Positions 7,134 through 15,890 of a stretch of DNA of 39,681 bases are shown piece after piece; positions within the stretch are counted from its first letter, which is position 1, and each line of letters begins with the position of its first letter. The translations under genes were made by a program, and so were the position numbers. A model generated the notes under the pieces. The model was given only the letters and a program-made list of their open reading frames with translations. It did not search any database and was not told the DNA's origin. The stretch covers positions 1 through 39,681 of the forward strand of contig JAJCZP010000290.1 of the NCBI GenBank assembly GCA_029262315.1. The letters run 5' to 3'. This DNA comes from Deltaproteobacteria bacterium (GTDB taxonomy: Bacteria; Desulfobacterota; Binatia; UTPRO1).

Positions 7134-9491
7134 ATGCCACCCGCCCTGCTTTTCGCTGCCGGCGTCACCGTCCTCGGCACCTGCGTCGCCGTCCTCGCCT
7201 GGCGACGACCGGACGATATCGTCGACCACCCGCGGCTGGTGCTCGGAGCCCTGGTGATGATTTCGCTCGCTGCCGGCATGGCGTTGATCGGCCCCGCCGG
7301 CACCCGGATCCGCCTCGATCCCTCGGAAGAGCCCATGCTGCCCGCCAGCGATCCGGCACGGCTCGTGTACGATGACGCCATCCTGAACTTTGGCGACGAC
7401 GATCTTTTCGTCGTCGCCATGCACACGGACAACGCGTTCACGGCAGATCATCTCCACGCCCTCAAACGAGCCGGTGGCCGGGTCCGACGGCTCGAAGGCG
7501 TGCGCTCCACCGAGAGCCTGGCGGATACGACGACGTATCGGTACATCGCCGCCGACGACCTCGTCGAGGTGGACCGCTTCATTGACGAGGTTCCGACCGA
7601 ACAGACGGCGCTCGACGAACTGCGGGACCGCGCCCTCGCGGACCCGATCTACCCACGCTCGATCGTCTCCCGCGATGGCGCGACCGCGGCCCTGAACATC
7701 GCCTTCCGAACCATGACCGATCGCACGTTCGTCGAACGTGGTATCGACCGAGACATCCAGAAGATCCTCGATGACGAGACCATCCCCGGACGCCAGTTCT
7801 TCGTGACCGGCCGGCAACACGTAAAAGCGCAGGCCTATCATCTGATGCTGAGCGACCTGTTTCGCCTTGTCCCTCTGGCGGTGCTCGTCGGGACCACGAT
7901 CGCCTGGCTCATCAGCGGTCGACTACGGAGTGCGTTCGTTCCCGTTGGCGGCAGCCTGATGGCGACACTGTGGGTGTTCGGGGCGCTGGCCGCGCTCGGT
8001 CGCCCCCTGAACCTCATCACCATCATCCTCGGGCCGACCTTGATCTGCGTCGGCAGCGTGTACGGGGTTCACGTCCTCGCACGCTTCGAGGAAATGGCGC
8101 GCGCCGCCGGTGACGCCCGAGCCGGCGCACGCGCCTGCCTACGCTACACACTGGCTCCTGTGCTGATCGCGGGATTGACTACGATCGCCGGCTTCGGCGC
8201 CCTGCTCCTCTCGGATACCCCTGCCATCCAGGAGCTGGGGGCGCTCTGCGCCCTGGGCGTGGCGTCGATCTCCCTCATCGCCTTGACCGGCATCCCAGCA
8301 TTGCTCGGCGCGCTGGCGCTCCCCGTCGCGTCCGCTCGTCCGCCGCACCGTGTAAGCCGGGCGATCAGCGGGGCCATCGGCCGCATGCTTGCGGTCATTG
8401 CACGATTGGCAACGCAACGACCCGGCGCCGCTCTCGCCTTCTGGCTCGCGGCGTTCCTGCTGGCGCTCGCCCTGATTCCACGCACCGTCGTCGATACCGA
8501 CTACCTGACCTTCTTCCGTCCCGACTCCCGCGTGCGTCGCGACTTTGCCTCGGTGAGCACGCTCCTCGTCGGTGCGGTGCCGCTCTATCTCACTCTCGAC
8601 GGCGGCGCCGAAGGGGCGTTCCGAGAGCCCGCGAACCTCCGAGCACTGGAGCGGCTCCAGGCGGGCGTCGACCAGCTTGACGGGGTCACTGCCACGCTCT
8701 CGGCCGTCGATCTGATCAAGATGCTGAACCGCGCTGTCGAACGCGACGACCCGAGTGCGTTTCGGGTCCCCGATACGCGCGCCGAGGTCGCTGAGCTTAT
8801 GTTCCTGATTCCAAAGAACAAGCTCCGACGCTACGCGAACGCCAATCACAGCAAGGCCAATCTTCTTGTTCGAACGGGCGAAAGTGGCTCGGAATCCATC
8901 CTCGCCCTCGAGCGCCGCCTGCGCGAGGCGATCACGGCGAGCAAGCTACCGGCGAGTATCACCGCCGAGGTGACGGGCAACGCCATCCTCTTCAACCGTG
9001 GCTCCGATACCGTCGTTCGAAACCAGCTCAGCACCGTCGGAGCGGCCACCCTGGCAATTTTCCTTCTCGTGTCGTGGGCGTTCCGATCCTGGCGAATCGG
9101 GATGCTGGCCATGATCCCCAATCTCGCTCCGGTCGCCATGTACTTCGGGCTCCTCGGCCTCGGTGCCGCGACCCTCTCGCTCCCGACAAGCCTGATCGGC
9201 TGTATCGCCCTGGGAATCGCGGTCGACGACACGGCGCACTTCCTGGTCGCCTATCGGTACCGTCGCGAGCGCGGCATGGACGTGCAGGCGGCAGCTGCCG
9301 ACTGCGTGCAGACTCTCGGCCATCCCATCGTCGCCACGTCCCTGATGCTCATCGGGGGCTTCCTCGTGTTGTGGCTCTCGGAATTCGCGACGCTACGCGA
9401 ATTCGGCTACCTCTCGGCGATCACGATGCTGCTCTGCCTGGCCGCGGATCTCGTGCTGCTACCCGCCATCCTGGTCAGCTCCCGATCGTGA
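7134..9491 (+). CDS. MMPL/RND-superfamily exporter
   Basis: A 785-residue inner-membrane transporter with two related halves, each a large periplasmic loop followed by a cluster of membrane segments; about 13 hydrophobic segments can be counted, including an extra one at residues 3-22. The C-terminal half has GIAVDDTAHFLVAYRYRR, the charged motif of MMPL proteins in which membrane aspartates take part in proton coupling. The matching place in the first half reads GSVYGVHVLARFEE and lacks the Asp pair. Such proteins move lipids or other hydrophobic molecules out of the inner membrane and often neighbour a LolA-like periplasmic protein; here that gene (9540-10511) is just downstream but convergent. 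It starts four bases after the methyltransferase stop, with ATG MPPALLFAAG. Confidence 0.88.
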   Translation: MPPALLFAAGVTVLGTCVAVLAWRRPDDIVDHPRLVLGALVMISLAAGMALIGPAGTRIRLDPSEEPMLPASDPARLVYDDAILNFGDDDLFVVAMHTDNAFTADHLHALKRAGGRVRRLEGVRSTESLADTTTYRYIAADDLVEVDRFIDEVPTEQTALDELRDRALADPIYPRSIVSRDGATAALNIAFRTMTDRTFVERGIDRDIQKILDDETIPGRQFFVTGRQHVKAQAYHLMLSDLFRLVPLAVLVGTTIAWLISGRLRSAFVPVGGSLMATLWVFGALAALGRPLNLITIILGPTLICVGSVYGVHVLARFEEMARAAGDARAGARACLRYTLAPVLIAGLTTIAGFGALLLSDTPAIQELGALCALGVASISLIALTGIPALLGALALPVASARPPHRVSRAISGAIGRMLAVIARLATQRPGAALAFWLAAFLLALALIPRTVVDTDYLTFFRPDSRVRRDFASVSTLLVGAVPLYLTLDGGAEGAFREPANLRALERLQAGVDQLDGVTATLSAVDLIKMLNRAVERDDPSAFRVPDTRAEVAELMFLIPKNKLRRYANANHSKANLLVRTGESGSESILALERRLREAITASKLPASITAEVTGNAILFNRGSDTVVRNQLSTVGAATLAIFLLVSWAFRSWRIGMLAMIPNLAPVAMYFGLLGLGAATLSLPTSLIGCIALGIAVDDTAHFLVAYRYRRERGMDVQAAAADCVQTLGHPIVATSLMLIGGFLVLWLSEFATLREFGYLSAITMLLCLAADLVLLPAILVSSRS

Positions 9492-9539
9492 ACTCCGGCA
9501 ACGCGCGGCTCCGAATGTAGCGCGAGCGGCGGCAGCAAC

Positions 9540-10511
9540 TCACGGCGTTTTTTCGAGCACTCCGAGTGTGAACGCGAAATCCTCGAGCGGTGGATTGGGA
9601 TCGAGCTGCTCGATCCGCATCGTCGACTTCGTCTCCTCGAGGAGATCGCGCATCGTCGAAACCGTCGGCACCCAGGCTCCGTCGAACTCCTTGACGGCCG
9701 CGAATGGAGAGCGGAGCTCTTTCGCCTCGACCTCAAACTCGTCCCAATACCGCGTGCGAAGCGGCACGTAGTGCGTCTTGTCGAGGTAGCTGATGCTCCG
9801 GCTATAGGTCGTCGTCGCCGTCGGCCGCATGACGGCCTCGACGACGTAACACGCGACACCATCCACGACTTCGTCCGGGAAACGTCGATAGTCAGCATCC
9901 TCGATATCGTCGATGGTAATCAGGAAGTCATCGACGTTGAAATCTGTACCGACGACGTTCTGACCACGGATGTGCACACGCGTCGTGCGGCGTCGACTCG
10001 GCGAGTACATGAACTGCTGATCCGGCTTGCCGTCATGCTGGATGTAGAGATACCCGGTGTGCCGCAGCTCGTAGGGACCACTGAACTTGAGGATCGCCTT
10101 CGAGAAAATGTCCTCGACCGCCTCATCGTCGGCATCGCGGTAGTCCTTCCACTCCGACCACCAGCGAGTCTCCTGAGGGTTCCCGGCCGGGTCCCTAGAC
10201 AGAATCCGCCCCTTCTGGTGCGCGGTCCGAAGCCGCTTCTTGTTCTTCAGAAAGCGATCGTAGATCTCGCGGCCGGAGAGCGTCTCCCCCTCCGGAAGCA
10301 CCTCTTCGACCTCGTCGGCCGAGGGCGTCTCGACGGTACCGCGGTCGCGCACCGCCGCATCAGCCGTCTCCGCCATGGCGGAGGCCACGCCCACCCCTGC
10401 TGGCACGCCAACGACAACGCTCGAGCCCACGGCGACAAGCACGCCACAAACGAGCAACAGCCCCTTCGTGCGGGACCGATCGACCCGGCAAAACTCGTCT
10501 GTCCCTCTCAT
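9540..10511 (-). CDS. LolA-like outer-membrane lipoprotein-sorting protein (possible separate gene)
   Basis: The last 323 codons of the longer frame look like a complete secreted protein of their own. ATG MRGTDEFCRVDRSRTKG is followed by a strong hydrophobic segment ending near VASAMAETADA, a plausible signal peptide. The mature part matches the LolA-like sorting family often encoded beside MMPL exporters: GREIYDRFLKNKKR, WWSEWKDYRDADD, QFMYSPSRRRTTRVHIRG and VVGTDFNVDDF correspond to the usual order of strands, ending in YDKTHY-type and TRYWDEFEVEAKEL stretches. Members are thought to carry lipid-like cargo across the periplasm. The domain call is firm; whether it is translated from its own start at 10511 or only as the tail of the larger frame is open. 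No strong ribosome site is seen before 10511. Confidence 0.68.
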   Translation of the reverse strand: MRGTDEFCRVDRSRTKGLLLVCGVLVAVGSSVVVGVPAGVGVASAMAETADAAVRDRGTVETPSADEVEEVLPEGETLSGREIYDRFLKNKKRLRTAHQKGRILSRDPAGNPQETRWWSEWKDYRDADDEAVEDIFSKAILKFSGPYELRHTGYLYIQHDGKPDQQFMYSPSRRRTTRVHIRGQNVVGTDFNVDDFLITIDDIEDADYRRFPDEVVDGVACYVVEAVMRPTATTTYSRSISYLDKTHYVPLRTRYWDEFEVEAKELRSPFAAVKEFDGAWVPTVSTMRDLLEETKSTMRIEQLDPNPPLEDFAFTLGVLEKTP

Positions 10512-11378
10512 GAGCACGGCACCACGAACAGCGCGAAGCGTACACGGTGCCCTTGCCCTCGGCAATGTAGGTGCCGGCCCCCGTAGTTCGAACCGGAACA
10601 GGGGAACTACACGCAAAACGGCGCGGCAGGACCGGAGGCCAGCCGCGCCGGTCGACACAATCGACCCGCCTCCGATGCACATTGGCGGTGGCGGCGGTGG
10701 CGGTGGTGGTGGCGGTGGCGGTGGTGGCGGTGGTGGTGGTGGTGGTGGTGGCGGTGGCGGTGGTGGTGGTGGTGGTGGTGGTGGTGGTGGTGGCGGTGGT
10801 GGCACGAAGAATGGAACCGTCGGCGGCGCCCCCGGAGAATTCGAGAAGGGACTCACAGGTGCCGGCGGCGGTGCCTGGGGCTCGGCTACCGGCTCGGGCG
10901 GCACGGGCGGCGGTGGCGGCGGCGCATCCACTGGATTCGCGCAATCGGAGAGAATGGCGAGCCCGCCCGACACCGGATCGAAGAAGCCGATTTCGCCCTC
11001 ATACGGACGACGGCGGTACGTGTTGTCGAGGATCTTCTCGTCGCCCCGCCAACTCTGCAAAATACGCCACGTGGCGTACTCCTTCGAGCTGTCGGTAGGA
11101 CGAGCCTCGAGGCTCTCGATGAAACGCCGGGCAGTCGCCGGATCGTCAGTCTCGATCCATCCGGCACGATGCAGGGCCTCGGCGTAATCGTCCATCGTCG
11201 CGTTGGCCTTGCCGCTGTCGACCATGGCCAGGAGATCCTCGACCGTCTCGAGCGGCTCCGAGATCGTGACGAACTTCCGCGAATAGTACTGGCTCTGGTC
11301 GAAAGCCGCAGCAAGCGACGTGCTGCCAACGATCCCGATGACCAGAAATACGGACACCCAACGCACGCTACTCTTCAT
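9540..11378 (-). CDS. Exported Pro-rich protein reading through 40 prolines into a LolA-like domain
   Basis: The literal frame from ATG MKSSVRWVSVF (AAGGAG site eight bases before) is 612 codons without a stop. Residues 1-26 form a signal peptide. Residues 27 to about 150 are a novel domain (SQYYSRKFVTISEPLETV, then GRDDE-like charged helices) that I do not recognise. A Pro/Ala-rich stretch follows and then 40 consecutive Pro codons (10683-10802). After the tract comes about 55 residues rich in Cys and Arg that look non-coding, then a second signal-like segment and a LolA-like domain. Either this is one fusion protein, or two genes whose intervening stop has been lost or lies elsewhere in the true sequence. 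It follows the 11399-12115 gene by 20 bases, an apparent operon. Confidence 0.55.
   Translation of the reverse strand: MKSSVRWVSVFLVIGIVGSTSLAAAFDQSQYYSRKFVTISEPLETVEDLLAMVDSGKANATMDDYAEALHRAGWIETDDPATARRFIESLEARPTDSSKEYATWRILQSWRGDEKILDNTYRRRPYEGEIGFFDPVSGGLAILSDCANPVDAPPPPPPVPPEPVAEPQAPPPAPVSPFSNSPGAPPTVPFFVPPPPPPPPPPPPPPPPPPPPPPPPPPPPPPPPPPPPPPPPMCIGGGSIVSTGAAGLRSCRAVLRVVPLFRFELRGPAPTLPRARAPCTLRAVRGAVLMRGTDEFCRVDRSRTKGLLLVCGVLVAVGSSVVVGVPAGVGVASAMAETADAAVRDRGTVETPSADEVEEVLPEGETLSGREIYDRFLKNKKRLRTAHQKGRILSRDPAGNPQETRWWSEWKDYRDADDEAVEDIFSKAILKFSGPYELRHTGYLYIQHDGKPDQQFMYSPSRRRTTRVHIRGQNVVGTDFNVDDFLITIDDIEDADYRRFPDEVVDGVACYVVEAVMRPTATTTYSRSISYLDKTHYVPLRTRYWDEFEVEAKELRSPFAAVKEFDGAWVPTVSTMRDLLEETKSTMRIEQLDPNPPLEDFAFTLGVLEKTP
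10683..10802. repeat. Trinucleotide tract of 40 CCA/CCG codons
   Basis: On the plus strand this is an uninterrupted run of 40 units of TGG or CGG (that is, (T/C)GG), giving 40 consecutive Pro codons on the minus strand, only CCA and CCG. The strong purine/pyrimidine strand bias could form unusual structures. Such tracts expand and contract and are prone to assembly error; because the unit is three bases, length changes would not shift the frame. Confidence 0.9.
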
Positions 11379-11398
11379 GTGCGGTCTCCTTGCGAACT

Positions 11399-12115
11399 TC
11401 ATGATCCGAATCCGAAGCGTTTGTATATCTGCCCACTGCCGTAGACGCCGTAATCGCCGCCGCCAACGCCAACGCGCACGCCCGCATCCCACGACCGCTT
11501 GTAGAGCTCGAGAAACGGGCCGACCCGATAGCGCACGTCATCCTTGTCCGAATTGTGCACGAAGTCGTCTCCATCCCAGAGCTCGCCTTCGCTGTAGATC
11601 ACGCTCTCGACACCCCCGAACAAGATGAGATCCTTTGCGGTGTCGGTGATTGGCGTGCTGAGCGAGTTCCAGGTCTGCCAGCGCTCGCTATCGAATCCGT
11701 AGAGGGCGCCCGCACTCAGCTGAAACCAATGTCCGCCGATCATTTGCGAGGTACTGACCCAGCCATCGATGATTGGGTCTTCGATGTCGCCGAAGTAGCT
11801 TCCGCCCAGGAGCGTCACCGTCGTCCGCGGAGCGACCAGGACCGCCACACCTGCTTCGCCGATCCCCGAGTCGCCTTCCCGGAACCGCGACGAGTCGAGG
11901 TAGTGCACGCCGGTGATGCGACCCACCAGCGAGACTCGGTCGTGCACGGCGTATGAACCCGCCACGCCCTCCCAGATCTGAACGAACTCGTCGTTTCCGA
12001 AAACCCCGGCAAACAAGGTCACCGAGTGCCCCGCACCGTGACTCATCGATGGACTGATCCCCACGAGCGTCAACGTCAGTGCCACGGCGGGAAGCATCCC
12101 CCTCGCCATTCTCAT
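11399..12115 (-). CDS. Exported outer-membrane-type beta-strand protein, unknown function
   Basis: A 238-residue protein with a signal peptide (MRMARGMLPAVALTLTLVG, cleavage near HGAGH). The mature part alternates hydrophobic and polar residues with many Gly, Tyr and Phe (VTLFAGVFGNDEFVQIWEG, VSLVGRITGVHYLD, TVTLLGGSYFGD, DAGVRVGVGGGDYGV), the look of an outer-membrane beta-barrel, and it ends KRFGFGS with an aromatic near the C-terminus. I do not recognise the family. Start: GAAAGG lies ten bases before the ATG at 12115; ATG at 12124 sits immediately behind that site and is less likely. The next gene on the strand (11378) starts 20 bases after its stop, so the two are likely cotranscribed and may act together at the outer membrane. 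Confidence 0.7.
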   Translation of the reverse strand: MRMARGMLPAVALTLTLVGISPSMSHGAGHSVTLFAGVFGNDEFVQIWEGVAGSYAVHDRVSLVGRITGVHYLDSSRFREGDSGIGEAGVAVLVAPRTTVTLLGGSYFGDIEDPIIDGWVSTSQMIGGHWFQLSAGALYGFDSERWQTWNSLSTPITDTAKDLILFGGVESVIYSEGELWDGDDFVHNSDKDDVRYRVGPFLELYKRSWDAGVRVGVGGGDYGVYGSGQIYKRFGFGS

Positions 12116-12263
12116 GCTCGCCATCCTTTCTGGTCGGTCCGCCGACGCGACCCACGTGCCCCACGCACGCCAGCGGTACGGCATAGCCTACAGCGCCACT
12201 TAGCGCCCAGCAACGTACGAATACGCTAGCAAAACCTCACATCGCACCACACATGCCATGCAC

Positions 12264-15200
12264 TCACGAGCGCAGCCGCTGCTCGAGTGCCTCGGCATCC
12301 TCGGGGGTCAGGCTGAAATAGCGCGCATCGGGGTGCTGATAGACCAATGCTGAGACCGAGCCCTCCGGCTCCATCATATAACCGTCCGTCAGACGCACAG
12401 CGATACTCCGCTCGACGTCCAATACGCGGAAGAGCTTCTCTTGATCTTCCAACCGCGGACATGCGGGATAGCCGAACGACACGCGGAGGCCTCGATACTT
12501 CGCCTTGAAGAGATCCATTTTCGGCATCTCCGGCGGATCGGCGAAGCCCCACATTCCCCGAATCTTCTGGTGCAACAACTCAGCAAAGCCCTCGGCGCAC
12601 TCGAGCGCAAGCGCCTGCAAGATGTGTGAGCGCAGGTACTCGCCGCTGTCCTTCCACTCCTCGGCAAGCGCGCGTACTCCGGGACCCACCGTCGTTGCGA
12701 AGAGACACACGTAGTCCGACGCGCTCCCGGCAGGGGCCGTGAAGTCCACCAACGACAAACCGCCGTCCTTCGCCTGCCGACCGAACTCGAAGCGTTCCAG
12801 CTCCGTGGCGCCATCGGCCGCGAGCAACACGAGCGCGTCACCGTCGGTGTGCGCCCGAAAGAACTTGTAGACTGCGTGCGCCGCGATGTCCGAACGGCGG
12901 ATCATCTCCTCTTCCACGCTCCGCACGGCGCCCTGCAACTCCTTGGCCTTCGCGTCGCCAGCGGCAAGGGCGTCGGCGAACTTCCCCTTGAATCCGAGAT
13001 GCCGCGTGTAGAGCATCACCGGGTTCACGTAGGCGAAGATCGCGTCTAGGTCGTAGTCGTGAAGCTCGTGAAGCTTCAGATCCGGCGGAACGAGCGCCGG
13101 CGTGTCGTGCGACACGACGGCCTTCGTGAAATTTGTCTTGCCGGCGGTCGTCGGCCGCTTGGCCTGCGCACTGGAGACGAGCGCCTCGGTCTCACGCTCG
13201 AGCTTGGCCGCAAGATCGTCACGCCGGGGTGGGTCCTGCAATTGATTGGCGAGATCCAGGCCGTTCATCGCATCGGTCGCATAGACCGCGAGCCCGTCGT
13301 ACTCGGGTGCGATCCGGGTGCGCGTGAACTTGTTCGTCAACGCGGCGCCACCCACCAAGACGGGACACGCGATCCCAGCCGACTTCAGATCTTGCACGGT
13401 CGCGATCATCATCTGCGCCGACTTCACCAATAGCCCGGAGAGGCCGATGGCATCCGGCGTGTGCTCTTTGTACGCGCGCACGAGTTCCTCGGGCAGCACT
13501 TTGATACCAAGATTGACGATCTGGTAGCCGTTGTTCCCAAGAATGATCTCGACCAGGTTCTTGCCGATGTCGTGCACGTCGCCCTTGACGGTCGCGAGGA
13601 TGATTTTCCCCTTGACGGAGGATTCGCTGCTCTCCATGTGCGGTTCGAGATGCCCGACCGCGGCCTTCATGGCCTCGGCGGATTGCAGCACCTCGGCCAC
13701 GATGAGCTCGTTCTTGTTGAACAGGCGGCCCACCTCGTCCATACCGGCCATCAGCGGACCATTGATGATCTCGAGCGGCCTCCGTCCACCGAGCGCCTCA
13801 TCGAGATCCTCGTACAAGCCCTCCTTCGAACCAACGAGGACGTAACGCGCCAGGCGCTCGTCGAGAGGGAGACTCTTCCAGTCCTCGACGACCTCGGTCG
13901 TCTTCCGGTCGCGGAAATGCGCGGCGAACACCGCGATGGGGTCTTCGCCACGCCACCAGATCAGGTCCTCGGCCAGCGTCCGCTCTTCCTGCGAGATCTC
14001 GGAGTAACGTTCCAGCTTCTCGGAGTTCACGAGTGCCGAATCGAGACCCGCCTGGACGCAGTGATACAGAAAGACCGAGTTCAACACTTCACGGCCGGCA
14101 GGCGGCAACCCGAAGGACACGTTGGAGATGCCGAGCGTCGTCTTGCACTGCGGCAACTTCTCTTTGATCAGCCGGATACCCTCGATCGTTTCGACACCCG
14201 ATCCGATGTAGTTCTTGTCACCGGTACCAACGGGAAATACGAGCGCGTCGAAGATGATGTCCTCGGGCTGCACACCGTACTTCTCGGTCAGGATCTTGTG
14301 CGATCGCTCGGCAATCGCGAGCTTGCGCTCGCGGGTGATCGCCTGCGCCTGCTCCTTGTCCTCATCGATGCAGCCGACGATGAGCGCCGCACCGTAGGCG
14401 CGCGCCAATGGCACGACCTGCTGAAAGCGCTCCTCCCCATCCTCGAGATTCACGGAGTTGATGATCGACTTCCCCTGGGTGCGCTTCAGCCCTTCCTCGA
14501 GCACGACGTGGTCGGTCGAGTCGAGCATGATCGGCACTTTCACCTTCTTGGCCACCATCTCGAGAAAGGACGTCACGTCCGTGACTTCATCACGGTCTGG
14601 ATCCTGCAAACACACGTCGAGGACGTGCGCGCCACGGCGCACCTGCAGTCGGCCGATCTCGCTGGCTTCCTCGATTCCCCCCTCGGCGATCAGGCGCTTG
14701 AATTTGCGGCTGCCGAGCACATTGGTGCGCTCGCCGACGATGACGGGTCGCGTGTCGTCGTCAATGACCAGTGTCTCGATCCCTGAGACCGCCGTCCGCC
14801 GAATGTCGACCGGCTGCCGCGGAGCTTTACCGTCCATCGCCTCGGCGATCAGCTGAATGTGATCGGGCACCGTCCCGCAGCATCCACCGACGAGATTCAC
14901 CCATCCCTGCTCCGCGAAGCGCGTCAACTTCGTGGCGATCATCTCGGGAGTCTCGTTGTAGTTGCCGTCCTCGTCGGGGAGTCCCGCGTTCGGAATGCAT
15001 GCCACCGGAAACCGCGACAACGCCGCGAGCGTCCTGAGGTGGTCGGTCATGAAGTCCGGGCCCGTCGCGCAGTTCAGTCCGATCCAGAGAAGATCGCGAT
15101 GGGCAAGCGCGACGTAGAATGCCTCGACGTCCTGCCCGGCGAGCAGCGTCCCCATCACCTCGACGGTGCCCGAGACCGCGAGCGGCACCGTCGAGCCCAG

Positions 15201-15767
15201 TTCGACCTGCGCGCGATCGATGCCGATGAGTCCCGCTTTCACGTTGAGCGTGTCCTGTGAGGTTTCGAGCAGAAGCACGTCCGCGCCACCCTCGATCAAC
15301 CCTAGCGCCTGAAGACGGTAGTGCTCGGCCAACTCATCCCACGTAACTCCACCGGTCACCGAAATCGTCTTGGTCGTCGGACCCATTGACCCCGCGACGA
15401 ATCGCGGCCGCTCGGGCGTGGAATACTTCTCCGCCGCGGCGCGCGCCAGGCGGGCAGCCGCGACGTTGATCTCGTGCGTCTTGGCCTCGAGCGCGTACTC
15501 GGCAAGCACGAGGGGCGTCGAGCCGAAGGTGTCCGTCTCGACGATATCGGCGCCCGCGGCCAGAAAGCGTTCGTGGATACCCTGAATGACGTCGGGGCGT
15601 GTCAGAACCAAGTTCTCGTTGCAGCCCTCGAGGGCCGGTCCACCGAAGTCGTCCGGCGTGAGATCCAGGGTTTGAACGGACGTCCCCATCGCGCCGTCCA
15701 ACACGAGAATTCTCTCGCTGAGGAGGCGTCGCAAGGTCGCGGTACGGTTGTCGGTCTCTTCACTCAT
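12264..15767 (-). CDS. metH: Cobalamin-dependent methionine synthase
   Basis: A 1167-residue, full-length MetH that transfers a methyl group from methyltetrahydrofolate via cobalamin to homocysteine. Domains in order: homocysteine-binding barrel with zinc ligands C233 (NCATGP) and C296/C297 (GGCCGT), at the same 63-residue spacing as the E. coli enzyme; a pterin-binding domain with VGERTNVLGSRKFK and VKVPIMLDSTD; a cobalamin cap and Rossmann domain with H732 in DVHDIGKNLVEIILG as lower cobalt ligand; and a C-terminal reactivation domain with GLRVSFGYPACPRLEDQEKL that binds S-adenosylmethionine. Start MSEETDNRTATLRR has only a weak ribosome site. It stands alone, with a divergent hydrolase gene 123 bases away. 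I see no SAM or cobalamin riboswitch in the leader. Confidence 0.97.
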   Translation of the reverse strand: MSEETDNRTATLRRLLSERILVLDGAMGTSVQTLDLTPDDFGGPALEGCNENLVLTRPDVIQGIHERFLAAGADIVETDTFGSTPLVLAEYALEAKTHEINVAAARLARAAAEKYSTPERPRFVAGSMGPTTKTISVTGGVTWDELAEHYRLQALGLIEGGADVLLLETSQDTLNVKAGLIGIDRAQVELGSTVPLAVSGTVEVMGTLLAGQDVEAFYVALAHRDLLWIGLNCATGPDFMTDHLRTLAALSRFPVACIPNAGLPDEDGNYNETPEMIATKLTRFAEQGWVNLVGGCCGTVPDHIQLIAEAMDGKAPRQPVDIRRTAVSGIETLVIDDDTRPVIVGERTNVLGSRKFKRLIAEGGIEEASEIGRLQVRRGAHVLDVCLQDPDRDEVTDVTSFLEMVAKKVKVPIMLDSTDHVVLEEGLKRTQGKSIINSVNLEDGEERFQQVVPLARAYGAALIVGCIDEDKEQAQAITRERKLAIAERSHKILTEKYGVQPEDIIFDALVFPVGTGDKNYIGSGVETIEGIRLIKEKLPQCKTTLGISNVSFGLPPAGREVLNSVFLYHCVQAGLDSALVNSEKLERYSEISQEERTLAEDLIWWRGEDPIAVFAAHFRDRKTTEVVEDWKSLPLDERLARYVLVGSKEGLYEDLDEALGGRRPLEIINGPLMAGMDEVGRLFNKNELIVAEVLQSAEAMKAAVGHLEPHMESSESSVKGKIILATVKGDVHDIGKNLVEIILGNNGYQIVNLGIKVLPEELVRAYKEHTPDAIGLSGLLVKSAQMMIATVQDLKSAGIACPVLVGGAALTNKFTRTRIAPEYDGLAVYATDAMNGLDLANQLQDPPRRDDLAAKLERETEALVSSAQAKRPTTAGKTNFTKAVVSHDTPALVPPDLKLHELHDYDLDAIFAYVNPVMLYTRHLGFKGKFADALAAGDAKAKELQGAVRSVEEEMIRRSDIAAHAVYKFFRAHTDGDALVLLAADGATELERFEFGRQAKDGGLSLVDFTAPAGSASDYVCLFATTVGPGVRALAEEWKDSGEYLRSHILQALALECAEGFAELLHQKIRGMWGFADPPEMPKMDLFKAKYRGLRVSFGYPACPRLEDQEKLFRVLDVERSIAVRLTDGYMMEPEGSVSALVYQHPDARYFSLTPEDAEALEQRLRS

Positions 15768-15787
15768 TATTCAGCCCCGGGCTACGT

Positions 15788-15799
15788 CAGGTTAACCTG
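15788..15799. promoter_or_regulatory. Perfect 12-bp palindrome between divergent metH and hydrolase genes
   Basis: CAGGTTAACCTG is a perfect inverted repeat, 21 bases upstream of the metH start and about 90 bases upstream of the divergent hydrolase. Its size and location suit a dimeric regulator operator for metH, but no second copy was found in the window and no regulator can be named. Confidence 0.35.
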
Positions 15800-15890
15800 G
15801 CATTGTAAGGGTAGCTCGCCAGCCAGTCCACTCAGCTCCAAGATTGGCACCAGGATTGACAGGCAAGCCCGCACGCCGGACAAGCGCGTG

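Noticed and set aside
10375-11187. Plus-strand frame encoding a Gly-rich protein through the trinucleotide tract
   Set aside because: It is antisense to the LolA-like/Pro-rich frame; the poly-Gly is simply the reverse of the proline codons and the flanks have no protein character.
13461-14786. Plus-strand 441-codon frame over metH
   Set aside because: Antisense shadow of a fully conserved methionine synthase.
15768-15890. Possible SAM or cobalamin riboswitch before metH
   Set aside because: The gap is 123 bases and shows only a 12-bp palindrome; no conserved riboswitch core such as the cobalamin GCCACTG box is seen.
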